Made by a program: the position numbers and the translations under genes
Source of the DNA: Paenibacillus sp. CF384
GTDB taxonomy: Bacteria; Bacillota; Bacilli; Paenibacillales; Paenibacillaceae
Direction of reading: 5' to 3'
Assembly: GCF_900106745.1 (NCBI RefSeq)
Contig: NZ_FNNV01000003.1
Coordinates: 124,001 to 188,000 of the forward strand
DNA: 64,000 bases
The notes under the pieces: generated by a model
What the model saw: the letters and a program-made list of their open reading frames with translations, nothing else
Databases searched by the model: none
Told to the model about the DNA's origin: nothing
Shown here: positions 44,772 to 52,235 of the stretch, piece after piece
Layout: the number at the start of each line of letters is the position of its first letter
Numbering within the stretch: position 1 is the stretch's first letter

Positions 44772-44957
44772 TTGTACAAATTACACGACAAACCGAGCTT
44801 CCTTAGAAAATTAGGTAGTTAACGTGTACTAATTACATTTGAAATACCGATAACCAGCTGTATTCACTTGAAAGTAACGGATGAATTGTACGTCGTACAC
44901 GTCAACCATCATTTGAGACTAGATAGTAGCAATTGTGTTGTATGCCGTACACGTCAT
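44772..44957 (+). repeat. Four-copy degenerate 20-bp repeat, spacing 52/62/52
   Basis: Copies start at 44772, 44824, 44886 and 44938. The consensus is TTGTAC-N4-TACACG-WCAA; copies 1 and 3 match fully, copy 4 has two mismatches, and copy 2 is the most degenerate. Start-to-start distances of 52, 62 and 52 bp correspond to about 5, 6 and 5 turns of B-DNA. Confidence 0.6.
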
Positions 44958-45074
44958 CTTCGAGCCCAGCGACGGGTGATTCATCGTACCTCGACACTTT
45001 GGCGCAAAACCAGAGAGCAGGGCCTCAAATAAATCGAATCGCTCTGATCGCTGGAAAACCCAAGATCTTCATTG

Positions 45075-45100
45075 GCCTCGGATTATTCCGAGGCGTTTTT
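45075..45100 (+). terminator. Terminator, second palindrome copy
   Basis: GCCTCGGA-TTAT-TCCGAGGC followed by GTTTTTATT. It is probably the end of the pyrimidine operon transcript, displaced about 430 bp from the last gene. Confidence 0.85.
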
Positions 45101-45204
45101 ATTGTGATTCATTGCGTTCCATTACGGATGGATCAAGGAATTAGACTATCGAGGGTCGAAATCGTTAGTCATAAGGATTTCGCAATCTTGTATAACCGGA
45201 GAAG

Positions 45205-45453
45205 GTGATCGCAATAGGCAGCATCGACAAGAGGAATCGTCTGGATGAAGAGGTTTTTACCTATCGGGTGACGAAGGACAATAAGGTGTTCATTTCGTAC
45301 ATGGGAAGGCAAGTTACGTCGTTAGCGGGTAAAGAAGCGGATAAATTTCTATCCCGAATTAGCGGAGTAGATTTCAAAACCGCTCAGTTGGCCATGGCGA
45401 AAGTGACGGGTAATTTCAAACGGGGCAACGAGAAGGACAGCAAACGAGAGTAG
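45205..45453 (+). CDS. Conserved hypothetical small protein
   Basis: The 82-residue product (from GTG 45205; GGAGAAGG lies immediately before, so the exact start is uncertain) reads DEEVFTYRVTKDNKVFISYMGRQVTSLAGKEADKF and ends AMAKVTGNFKRGNEKDSKRE. This compact form with the C-terminal KVTGNFKRGNE is common to small uncharacterised Bacillales proteins. It is basic at the C-terminus. Function unknown. Confidence 0.72.
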   Translation: MIAIGSIDKRNRLDEEVFTYRVTKDNKVFISYMGRQVTSLAGKEADKFLSRISGVDFKTAQLAMAKVTGNFKRGNEKDSKRE

Positions 45454-45528
45454 ACCGCATTCCGTTGCCGAAATTCTATGCTTCCACATAGAAGCAGCGA
45501 CGATACGATATCTTGGGAGGAATCGCAC

Positions 45529-46416
45529 ATGAATGTAAAGGTGAAGATCGGTGAATGTGAGCTGGACATGAACGGCCCGTATTTGACGGAGCTGAGGGAA
45601 TCAAACGATATCCTTAACGATGAGGGAAAACTGCGGGAAAGGCTGAAAGAAGACGGTTATCTGTTCATCCGGGATTTTCATAATCGATCCAAAGTACAGC
45701 AGGCAAGGTTGGCATTCCTGCAGCGCATTCATGAACAAGGGAAGCTGATGCCTGGCACGGCGCTGGAAGATGGAATCATCAATGACAATAATAAAGCCGC
45801 AGGCTTCCAAGGCAGCGAGAATCAACCGCAGGAGCTGCTTGATGTCGTGAACAGCGATTCGACGATGCAGTTCTTTGAACGTTTTCTGGGCGGCGAATGC
45901 ATCACGTACGATTACAAATGGGTGCGAGCTGTCGAGACAGGCGGATTTACCGGGGCACATTATGACATTGTCTATATGGGACGCGGAACGAAGAACTTAT
46001 ATACACTTTGGACACCGCTTGACGATATTCCGTATGAACTGGGTGGTCTGGCTATACTGCTCGGGTCCCAGCACTTTGATCGCATTCGCGAAACGTATGG
46101 GCAGATGGATGTGGATCGCGACCGCGTGGACGGCTGGTTCTCATCAGATCCGCTCGAGTTGATTAACAAATATGGCGGACGGTGGGCGACTGCGGAGTTT
46201 AGGGCGGGGGATGCGATTCTGTTCGGGATGTATACGATGCACGGCTCATTAACGAATCAAACGAACCGTTACCGGTTCAGTGCCGATACAAGGTACCAGC
46301 TTAAGTCGGAACCGGTTGATGAGCGCTGGATTGGCGCTAAGCCGAAAGGTCATTATGGCTGGCATGCAGGCCCGACGGTCAGCATGGAAGATGCAAGAGC
46401 AAAGTGGGGCGTATAG
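45529..46416 (+). CDS. Phytanoyl-CoA dioxygenase (PhyH) family protein
   Basis: ATG at 45529 follows GGGAGGAA; the in-frame ATG at 45478 has none. The 295-residue protein has His144-Tyr-Asp146 (GAHYDIVYMGRG) and His238 (YTMHGSLTNQ) as Fe(II) ligands; Arg residues in NRYRFSADTRYQ would bind 2-oxoglutarate. It resembles larger PhyH proteins of Paenibacillus with unknown substrate. It is the third PhyH in the window and only distantly similar to the other two by eye. A terminator follows. Confidence 0.88.
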   Translation: MNVKVKIGECELDMNGPYLTELRESNDILNDEGKLRERLKEDGYLFIRDFHNRSKVQQARLAFLQRIHEQGKLMPGTALEDGIINDNNKAAGFQGSENQPQELLDVVNSDSTMQFFERFLGGECITYDYKWVRAVETGGFTGAHYDIVYMGRGTKNLYTLWTPLDDIPYELGGLAILLGSQHFDRIRETYGQMDVDRDRVDGWFSSDPLELINKYGGRWATAEFRAGDAILFGMYTMHGSLTNQTNRYRFSADTRYQLKSEPVDERWIGAKPKGHYGWHAGPTVSMEDARAKWGV

Positions 46417-46429
46417 AATAAACAGGGGG

Positions 46430-46462
46430 GTCTTTCGTGGTTATAACTGCGAAAGACTCTTT
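46430..46462 (+). terminator. Terminator after the third PhyH gene
   Basis: GTCTTTCG pairs with CGAAAGAC around a 12-base loop, followed by TCTTTTCTT. Confidence 0.78.
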
Positions 46463-46541
46463 TCTTGTCTTGCGTTCCTATGGTAAATTAGGGGAAGGCT
46501 AAGATTTGACAATAGGAAATATAAACAAGCGAGAATATTTG

Positions 46542-46567
46542 TGAAACGAATGAATTCACATGTCGTA
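46542..46567 (+). promoter_or_regulatory. Sigma-W-like ECF promoter of pspA
   Basis: TGAAAC (46542-46547), exactly 16 bases, then CGTA (46564-46567) is a perfect match to the Bacillus subtilis sigma-W consensus. It lies 50 bp before the pspA start. The B. subtilis pspA (ydjF) is a known sigma-W target. Confidence 0.75.
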
Positions 46568-46616
46568 TTAGAGAACATGAACGCATACGAACACCATTTT
46601 GAGGAGGAAACGAAAC

Positions 46617-47288
46617 ATGTCTGTATTTAAACGATTGCGGGACCTAACGTTATCGAACGTATATTCACTTATTGAGAAAGCAGAAGATCCGATTAAACTG
46701 ACTGATCAATATATCCGCGACATGCAAGAGGATCTGGAGGATGCGGAGAAAGCTGTTGCATCCCAAATCGCAATTGAGAAACGGTTCAAGCAGTTGTACG
46801 AGGAACAAGATGCACTCGTTAAGAAACGTGAAGAGCAGGCGCATACAGCTGCTTCCTTGCAGAATATCGAGCTGGCAAGACGTGCGCTGGAAGAGAAGAA
46901 AGCAGCTGAGCAGAAGCGTGATGAATACAAAGTCAGCTACGATTCGAATAAAGCGTCCGCGGACAATCTTCGCACCAAGCTGGGTGAAATGCGCGAGCAG
47001 CTGACTGAAATGAAGAACAAGCGCGAAACGCTCGTTGCTCGTTACAAAGCAGCGCAAGCGCAAGCGCAGATTAACAAGTCGATGGCTGGTTTCAGCTCCG
47101 ATACGGCCATGTCAGGTTTGAAGCGTATGGAAGAGAAAATGCTGCAAGCTGAAGCCCAAGCGGAAGCCAGCAATGAAATGAACAGCAAAGCCAAGTCGCT
47201 GGACGATGAGTTCGAAGCGCTCGGCAAGAATAAAGCCGTTGACGATGAGCTCGCGGCGCTGATGAAGAAATACGAGAACAAAGAATAA
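46617..47288 (+). CDS. pspA: PspA/IM30 family membrane-stress protein
   Basis: ATG at 46617 follows GAGGAGG; the TTG at 46599 is upstream of that site. The 223-residue protein is almost all helix and coiled coil, with the N-terminal amphipathic part MSVFKRLRDLTLSNVYSLI and EDPIKLTDQYIRDMQEDL typical of PspA/Vipp1 (ESCRT-III-like). It assembles on damaged membranes to limit proton leakage. A strong terminator directly follows, so downstream genes are probably partly uncoupled. The sigma-W-like promoter fits an envelope-stress response. Confidence 0.95.
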   Translation: MSVFKRLRDLTLSNVYSLIEKAEDPIKLTDQYIRDMQEDLEDAEKAVASQIAIEKRFKQLYEEQDALVKKREEQAHTAASLQNIELARRALEEKKAAEQKRDEYKVSYDSNKASADNLRTKLGEMREQLTEMKNKRETLVARYKAAQAQAQINKSMAGFSSDTAMSGLKRMEEKMLQAEAQAEASNEMNSKAKSLDDEFEALGKNKAVDDELAALMKKYENKE

Positions 47289-47326
47289 CAGGTGGAGCTT
47301 AATCCGCAAGTGGCTGTTTAGGGAAG

Positions 47327-47386
47327 AACGTCTGCCGGCCGGAATCACGCACATTGCTTGATTCCGGGCCCTGCGGCGTTTTTTCT
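47327..47386 (+). terminator. Terminator after pspA
   Basis: A long interrupted stem (AACG..CTGCCGG and GGAATCA pairing with TGATTCC and the CCTGCGGCGTT arm) is followed by TTTTTTC. It may be partly read through into the DUF350 gene. Confidence 0.85.
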
Positions 47387-47430
47387 TTGCAGATGGGCTG
47401 CGGCACAATGGATGACGGAGGAATAATGGA

Positions 47431-47835
47431 ATGACATTAAATGAGATGGTTGCGATTTTCGTATGGACCGGGGCCGGCGCGGTACTGCTGGTTGTGCTAA
47501 TGGCGGTCGATTCCTTGTTTACCCGGTATAAGGATTTGGAAGAAATCAAGAAGGGCAACGTAGCGGTGACTAGCCGTTTTGTGATGAAGCTGCTCGCGCA
47601 AGCTTATATCCTGTCGCAGTCGATCTCGACTTCGAATCATCTCGGAGAAGCGCTGCTCGTATCCGTCATATCGTTTGTCATCTTATTGCTCGTGGAGAGT
47701 ATTGTGGAATTCGTCCTTCGCTCCACAGCCGGACTTGACCTCAGTGAAGGCACGAAAGACAACAAGCTGTCGCATGCGCTGCTGGCGGGATCGCTCCACG
47801 TGGCAGGCGCGCTGATTATCGGTTCGTGTCTGTAA
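47431..47835 (+). CDS. DUF350 family membrane protein
   Basis: The 134-residue product has about four membrane helices (VAIFVWTGAGAVLLVVLMAV, LGEALLVSVISFVILLLVES, ALLAGSLHVAGALIIGSCL) and the acidic and Arg-containing DUF350 pattern (LVESIVEFVLRSTAGLDL). In Escherichia coli the DUF350 protein YjfL is encoded next to the PspA homologue YjfJ, so the pairing here is conserved. Function is unknown; a membrane role tied to PspA is inferred. Confidence 0.87.
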   Translation: MTLNEMVAIFVWTGAGAVLLVVLMAVDSLFTRYKDLEEIKKGNVAVTSRFVMKLLAQAYILSQSISTSNHLGEALLVSVISFVILLLVESIVEFVLRSTAGLDLSEGTKDNKLSHALLAGSLHVAGALIIGSCL

Positions 47836-47860
47836 ACTTGAACAATAGGGAGTTATCGTC

Positions 47861-48367
47861 ATGAGCTTATTCAAACGAATCAAGAATATAATGGCCAAAC
47901 CGGAGCCGGCGAAGGTGGAGAAAAGCGTCCTGACTATCGGACCTGGCGATGTAGTAGAAGTGTCGCTCGTTACGTACCAGGTTGTTGGACGCTTGCATAA
48001 CCGTCAACGTAATCTGATTGTATTGACGCTTCAAGACGGTTCCGCGATCCAATACTTAACCATTGAAGAGCGGGAGCGTACCGAGTATGCTTTGTACAAT
48101 TCCATCGATGGGCGGCTCGATTCCGTTGAGGAAGTACCTACGGAAATCGAATTGGATGACCGTGTGTTCCATTTGGAGGAGCAGTATTCAGGCATCGTTA
48201 CCGCATCCGGTAAGACGCCGTTTGTGCAAGGTGGAGAGCAATACGTCTGGCAGTATCAATCTGATGATATGAAGCTGCTTCGTATTGAATGGCAGGATGG
48301 CCGATTCATGCTATATGAAGGTGAAGATGTGCTTCCGGCCGATGTTCGCGTTCTCCGCGGCAGTTAG
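47861..48367 (+). CDS. DUF4178 domain protein
   Basis: The 168-residue soluble protein, starting MSLFKRIKNIMAKPEPAK, carries a DUF4178-type beta domain (LTIGPGDVVEVSLVTYQVVGR, then IVTASGKTPFVQGGEQYVWQY and LRIEWQDGRFMLYEGEDV). DUF4178 proteins are known as neighbours of PspA and DUF350 genes. The N-terminal helix resembles that of PspA (SLFKRIK / SVFKRLR), which may reflect membrane attachment. It is 25 bp after the DUF350 gene, in one operon. Confidence 0.85.
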   Translation: MSLFKRIKNIMAKPEPAKVEKSVLTIGPGDVVEVSLVTYQVVGRLHNRQRNLIVLTLQDGSAIQYLTIEERERTEYALYNSIDGRLDSVEEVPTEIELDDRVFHLEEQYSGIVTASGKTPFVQGGEQYVWQYQSDDMKLLRIEWQDGRFMLYEGEDVLPADVRVLRGS

Positions 48368-48382
48368 GAGATGATGAATGGG

Positions 48383-49120
48383 ATGCGCAAAGCCAGTTAT
48401 TTAATCAAATTATTGCTTGTTGTAACGCTCATTGTTCCTCTTCTTGCCGCTTGCGGCATGAATAAGACGATTGAAGAGAACTATCCGCTGGAGTCCGTCA
48501 ACGGAAGCGGCAATGAGACTTCTTACGTGTACCGGGCAGCAGGTGTCACTGTACCTGAAGTAGCGAAGGCGCTCATTGATGAGTCCAAGCCGCAGCAGCA
48601 ATCGCCTGAGAAGACAGATCATATGTTTCTTGTCTACTCGGACCGAGTTGTCCATCTGCAGCAGGATGCAGCAAAGCCGGAAGATACATTGATCGAAGTG
48701 GATTCCAAAGAGTACGTTCGCAATAACTACAGCTCCAGTTTCTTGCAGGGTTATCTGATTGCCAGTATCTTAGGTGATTTATTCGATAACGGTCGTTATG
48801 GGAATGGCAATTATCGTGGTTATTCCGACCGAGATAAGTACAAGCCGAAGGGCGGCACTTATCATGCCCCGTCGGTTCAGGAGAAGAAAGCCGTTCCCCC
48901 GATGACAGTTAGTCGGACCGGATCGATCTTCAAACGCTCCAAGAACGCCGATAGCAGCAAGGTGGGTGAAGGCGGGCTCTTTAACAAAGCTCCCCCCAAA
49001 TCCGGTAAAATTACGCGCGATTCCGGCGACAGCAAGAAGTCGGGCAGTTGGCTGACGCCGCGCAAATCCTCGAAACCGAAGACCAGAGTCGGATTCGGCA
49101 GAGTATCAAGGCGACGATAA
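48383..49120 (+). CDS. DUF4247 lipoprotein
   Basis: ATG at 48383 (MRKASYLIKLLLVVT) is chosen; ATG at 48371 and 48374 are very close to the TAGGAG site at 48365-48370 and remain possible. The 245-residue product has a lipoprotein signal with lipobox LLAAC (Cys24), a conserved exported domain (about 35-140), then a Gly/Tyr-rich and a basic, Ser/Lys-rich low-complexity tail ending RVGFGRVSRRR. It fits DUF4247, a family linked to PspA/DUF350/DUF4178 operons. The basic tail could bind teichoic acid or phospholipid headgroups (inference). A terminator follows. Confidence 0.85.
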   Translation: MRKASYLIKLLLVVTLIVPLLAACGMNKTIEENYPLESVNGSGNETSYVYRAAGVTVPEVAKALIDESKPQQQSPEKTDHMFLVYSDRVVHLQQDAAKPEDTLIEVDSKEYVRNNYSSSFLQGYLIASILGDLFDNGRYGNGNYRGYSDRDKYKPKGGTYHAPSVQEKKAVPPMTVSRTGSIFKRSKNADSSKVGEGGLFNKAPPKSGKITRDSGDSKKSGSWLTPRKSSKPKTRVGFGRVSRRR

Positions 49121-49126
49121 ACGAAG

Positions 49127-49173
49127 AGACCGGTAGAAGCAGATTCAGAACTGCGAATACCGGTCTTTTTTTT
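49127..49173 (+). terminator. Terminator after the DUF4247 gene
   Basis: AGACCGGTA pairs with TACCGGTCT around a 22-base loop, followed by TTTTTTTT. Confidence 0.88.
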
Positions 49174-49194
49174 GCTTATATGGCATGCTCTTAC

Positions 49195-49223
49195 TTTAAA
49201 ATGATTGCGGCTTTAGGTATGAT
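49195..49223 (+). promoter_or_regulatory. Sigma-A promoter of the lplT homologue
   Basis: TTTAAA and TATGAT are separated by exactly 17 bases, 44 bp before the start codon, so the transporter gene has its own promoter. Confidence 0.5.
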
Positions 49224-49266
49224 GAAGAGATCATAATGGCTGCTTGTAATAGGAAGGGGAACTGGA

Positions 49267-50475
49267 ATGAAACGGTTGCTGTCACCGCTGAATACGGTCG
49301 TGCTAACTCAATTTCTGAGCGCATTCGCGGATAATTTGAACTTTTTTCTTATCGTAGGCATGGTCAAGCGACAAGGGGTCGACAATCCGGATATCGCCGT
49401 CAATTACATACAGATTGCGTTCCTCTGCGCTTATGTTATACTCGCTCCGGTCGTTGGCGCATTCGCGGATAAGAAGGCGAAGTCTAATGTACTGCTACTC
49501 GGTAATGTACTGAAAGCAATTGGAATTGGGCTTCTGCTCTTTGGATTACCGCCGGCACTGTGTTATGTGTTTGTCGGCATAGGGGCTGTTGTCTATTCAC
49601 CCGGTAAATATGGCATCCTCACCGAGCTTACTTCGAATGAAAGCGAGCTGCTGCGGGCAAATGCCAAAGTCGAGGGCTCCACGATTCTGGCGATTCTGCT
49701 CGGGACAGTGGCAGGCGGGTTCCTTGCCCAGAATTCCGATCTGCCGGCTGTACTGACATGCATGGCTGTCTATCTGTTGTCGTTGTTCATGACGCTTATG
49801 ATCCCGGCCAAAGCAGGAAACAGCTCCTTGCGTTACGGCAAAGAGGCTGTGCAGTTTCTGCGTGATTTCATGTTGCTGTTTCGTAATGCCCGTGCTCGGT
49901 TCTCCTTGATCGGCACGGGATCATTCTGGCTCACGGCTGCGGTGCTGCGTATAGCGCTTATTGCTTGGCTGCCGCTCAATCTCGGAATCGAAGATACCGA
50001 CCAGCAGTCCATGATGATCGGTGTAACGGCAATCGGTGTCGTCTGCAGCGCGTTCCTAACGCCGAGACTTGTACCGGCAGGCAGGCTGCACCGAGCATTT
50101 TACTATGGTCTCTTCATGGTCGCGTCCGTTATGGTTGCATCGTTAACCTATGTGCTGTGGATGACGATTCTTCTGCTCTTCTTAATTGGCGTCTTTGGCG
50201 GAATATTCGTGATTCCGCTGAATACGATGCTGCAGGAAGAAGGCAAAGCGCTGATTGGATCCGGCAAAACGATTGCGGTGCAGAACTTCGTGGAGAACAT
50301 TCTTACTGTCAGCGGACTTGTTATTTATTTAACGCTCAGCGAGATGAACGTGTCCGTCAACGGCTCGGTTATCGGGATTGGACTCGTGCTGCTCCTCTTT
50401 ATTCTGTTCCTTGCAACGCAATTAGGCGGCATTAAAGGACAGCCTGCTTCATTAAAGCAAAGACATGAGCACTAG
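49267..50475 (+). CDS. lplT: MFS lysophospholipid transporter LplT homologue
   Basis: The 402-residue protein has about 12 membrane helices and the LplT pattern as I know it from E. coli: VLTQFLSAFADNLNFF at the start, ILAPVVGAFADKKAKSNVLL, GAVVYSPGKYGILTELT, KVEGSTILAILLGTVAGGFL, and GGIFVIPLNTMLQEEGK. LplT flips lysophospholipids back into the cytoplasm for reacylation by Aas. No aas gene is adjacent. The location behind the PspA operon links it to membrane repair. Confidence 0.88.
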   Translation: MKRLLSPLNTVVLTQFLSAFADNLNFFLIVGMVKRQGVDNPDIAVNYIQIAFLCAYVILAPVVGAFADKKAKSNVLLLGNVLKAIGIGLLLFGLPPALCYVFVGIGAVVYSPGKYGILTELTSNESELLRANAKVEGSTILAILLGTVAGGFLAQNSDLPAVLTCMAVYLLSLFMTLMIPAKAGNSSLRYGKEAVQFLRDFMLLFRNARARFSLIGTGSFWLTAAVLRIALIAWLPLNLGIEDTDQQSMMIGVTAIGVVCSAFLTPRLVPAGRLHRAFYYGLFMVASVMVASLTYVLWMTILLLFLIGVFGGIFVIPLNTMLQEEGKALIGSGKTIAVQNFVENILTVSGLVIYLTLSEMNVSVNGSVIGIGLVLLLFILFLATQLGGIKGQPASLKQRHEH

Positions 50476-51061
50476 GCATGATGCAGGATCCTGGCATTCC
50501 GTGGATTGGAAGGACCCTGCTTATTTGCAAGACGGAAGTCCTGCCCAGATCGAAGTATATAGGCTGTTGAAGAAGCATCTTCTATTCGAGAAGCTAAGTC
50601 CTTACTCACCGATCTTAGTGGGAACTGTACCGATCGGTATTCATGTGGCAGGCAGCGATCTGGATTTGATCTGTGCAGTGAGTGACTTCGATGCCTTCGA
50701 AGCCGCGATGATTGAAGCGTTCAGACGAGAGCGGCACTTTGAAATCGTTCGAAGAGTCGTTGCCGGACTCGAGCGCATCAAGGTGAATTTCACGCTTGAG
50801 TGTTGGCCAATTGAAATATTTGCCCAATCTATACGGACTGTTGATCAGAATGGTTACCGTCATATGGTGGTTGAAGCAAGGATGCTGGCGTTGTTCGGTC
50901 CTGATTTTCAATCAGAGATCATGCGCTTGAAAGAGAGTGGTCTCAAAACAGAACCGGCTTTCGCGAAGGCGCTTAAGCTGGAGGGAGATCCCTGTTTGAA
51001 GCTGCTGGAGCTGGCCGAATGGACTGACGAGCAGCTGCTTGCGCTAATAGTGGCTGACTAA
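50465..51061 (+). CDS. DUF4269 nucleotidyltransferase-fold protein
   Basis: The start overlaps the lplT end by 11 bp, so they are translationally linked. The 198-residue protein has a nucleotidyltransferase core: GTVPIGIHVAGSDLDLIC (53-70) with the metal Asp65-x-Asp67, and a third acidic strand near FTLECWPIEIFAQS. This is DUF4269. It could transfer a nucleotide to a protein or antibiotic, but no activity is established. I found no HEPN or MNT partner gene here, so a toxin-antitoxin role is not supported. Confidence 0.88.
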   Translation: MSTRHDAGSWHSVDWKDPAYLQDGSPAQIEVYRLLKKHLLFEKLSPYSPILVGTVPIGIHVAGSDLDLICAVSDFDAFEAAMIEAFRRERHFEIVRRVVAGLERIKVNFTLECWPIEIFAQSIRTVDQNGYRHMVVEARMLALFGPDFQSEIMRLKESGLKTEPAFAKALKLEGDPCLKLLELAEWTDEQLLALIVAD

Positions 51062-51157
51062 ATAAACAATTATCCAGAATCGTAGAAAAGATGTATCTCC
51101 ATAAGCGAATGTCTGTTAGAATATACGGACTCAACACTTTTGCTAGGAGGCCTTACC

Positions 51158-52066
51158 TTGTCGTCCGAACCGCTGCTCACCTTTCTGTCACCGCCGCTGC
51201 CTTACTTCATTGAATCCAACCGCGGCTCTTATGGGCCGGGCGGCGAACATCCTAACCGTCGGAATATCGGCGTTTTCGACTTGCTGTTCGTGCATAGCGG
51301 AACGTTATACATTGGCGAAGAATCGAATTCCTGGGCAATCGGCCCGGGGCAAATGCTGATCTTAAGACCGGACTTATGGCATTATCCAACGAAACCATGT
51401 ACAGAAGAAACCGTGTTTGACTGGGTTCATTTTCAAACTGCAGGTCCTTGGGAAGAGTTAAACGATACGAACTGCGGCACGCTGCGCGGCGATTATTATT
51501 CCTATGCGATCAGACTGCCGAAGACGATGACGTTCTCCTATCCGGATGAAGCGATTTCGCTCTTCAGCAAGCTGCACGATGCGGCTATGGGTACATCGCA
51601 TGCGGCGTTCTGGCAGCGACAGCAGTGGTTCCTCCACCTGCTGCAGCTATTCGATGAAGGCTGGCGCAGCGATGCGGCCAAAGCTCCGATTGCCGTAGCC
51701 GAAGAGGCAGCGGCCTACTTGAAAATGCATTTCCGCACAACCGTAACAAATGCGAAGCTTGGTGATGTGATGGGCTTGCATCCGAACTATATCGCGCGCT
51801 GCATGGGCGAAGTATTCGATTGCACGCCGCAGCAGTATCTGCTTTCTTATCGGATGGATCAAGCGAAGCTGATGCTGATGAAGACCAATTGGCCGATTTC
51901 CAGAATCGCAGATGAAACCGGGTTTAAGCAAACCCCGCATTTCTCGCGTTCCTTCGCCGAACATGTTGGAATTACGCCGCTTTCCTATCGGAAGCGCTTC
52001 ACCGGCAGCAGCAGGGATAAACAAACCATGCTTGATATGCGTAATCACGCGCTTGATCGAGAGTAA
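51158..52066 (+). CDS. AraC family transcriptional regulator
   Basis: TTG at 51158 follows AGGAGG (51145-51150) at 7 bases; the TTG at 51140 lies before it. The 302-residue protein has an N-terminal cupin sensor (about 20-130, with FDLLFVHSGTLYIGEESNSW) and a C-terminal double helix-turn-helix (about 195-290, LGDVMGLHPNYIARCMGEVF and IADETGFKQTPHFSRSFAE). Its target is unknown; neighbours are the DUF4269 gene and an ABC exporter. A terminator follows. Confidence 0.92.
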   Translation: MSSEPLLTFLSPPLPYFIESNRGSYGPGGEHPNRRNIGVFDLLFVHSGTLYIGEESNSWAIGPGQMLILRPDLWHYPTKPCTEETVFDWVHFQTAGPWEELNDTNCGTLRGDYYSYAIRLPKTMTFSYPDEAISLFSKLHDAAMGTSHAAFWQRQQWFLHLLQLFDEGWRSDAAKAPIAVAEEAAAYLKMHFRTTVTNAKLGDVMGLHPNYIARCMGEVFDCTPQQYLLSYRMDQAKLMLMKTNWPISRIADETGFKQTPHFSRSFAEHVGITPLSYRKRFTGSSRDKQTMLDMRNHALDRE

Positions 52067-52079
52067 TAGACAGACGGCA

Positions 52080-52119
52080 GCCTGCCGGTCCTCGCTTTGC
52101 GGGGGCTGGCAGGTTTTTT
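52080..52119 (+). terminator. Terminator after the AraC-type gene
   Basis: CCTGCCGG-type arm pairs with CTGGCAGG, with CCTCGC/GCGGGG inside, followed by TTTTTTG. Confidence 0.88.
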
Positions 52120-52235
52120 GTTGAGCGTTATGAAGTGGGTTACCTTGCGTTTTGCCTGTTTACGAACCTGCCGTTTTCATTTAAGATAGCCAAAGACGTT
52201 TTAGTATTTGTTGCCGGATGAGGGATGGGAGCATA

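Larger units (their letters stand above)
44642..45204. other. 563-bp gene-free region with repeats
   Basis: No credible gene is seen on either strand. The stretch holds a palindrome at 44654-44669 repeated at 45077-45092, four degenerate 20-bp repeats at 44772-44957, and one real terminator at 45075-45100. The AT content between 44690 and 44940 is higher than in the surrounding genes. Confidence 0.7.

Noticed and set aside
44772..44957. CRISPR-like array
   Set aside because: Repeats are degenerate, spacers are unequal (32, 42 and 32 bp) and no cas gene is present.
44933..45208. 91-codon plus-strand frame
   Set aside because: It crosses the 45075-45100 terminator, has no ribosome site and shows no protein-like pattern.
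50465..51061. MNT/HEPN-type toxin-antitoxin pair
   Set aside because: The nucleotidyltransferase matches DUF4269 rather than MNT and has no HEPN partner gene.
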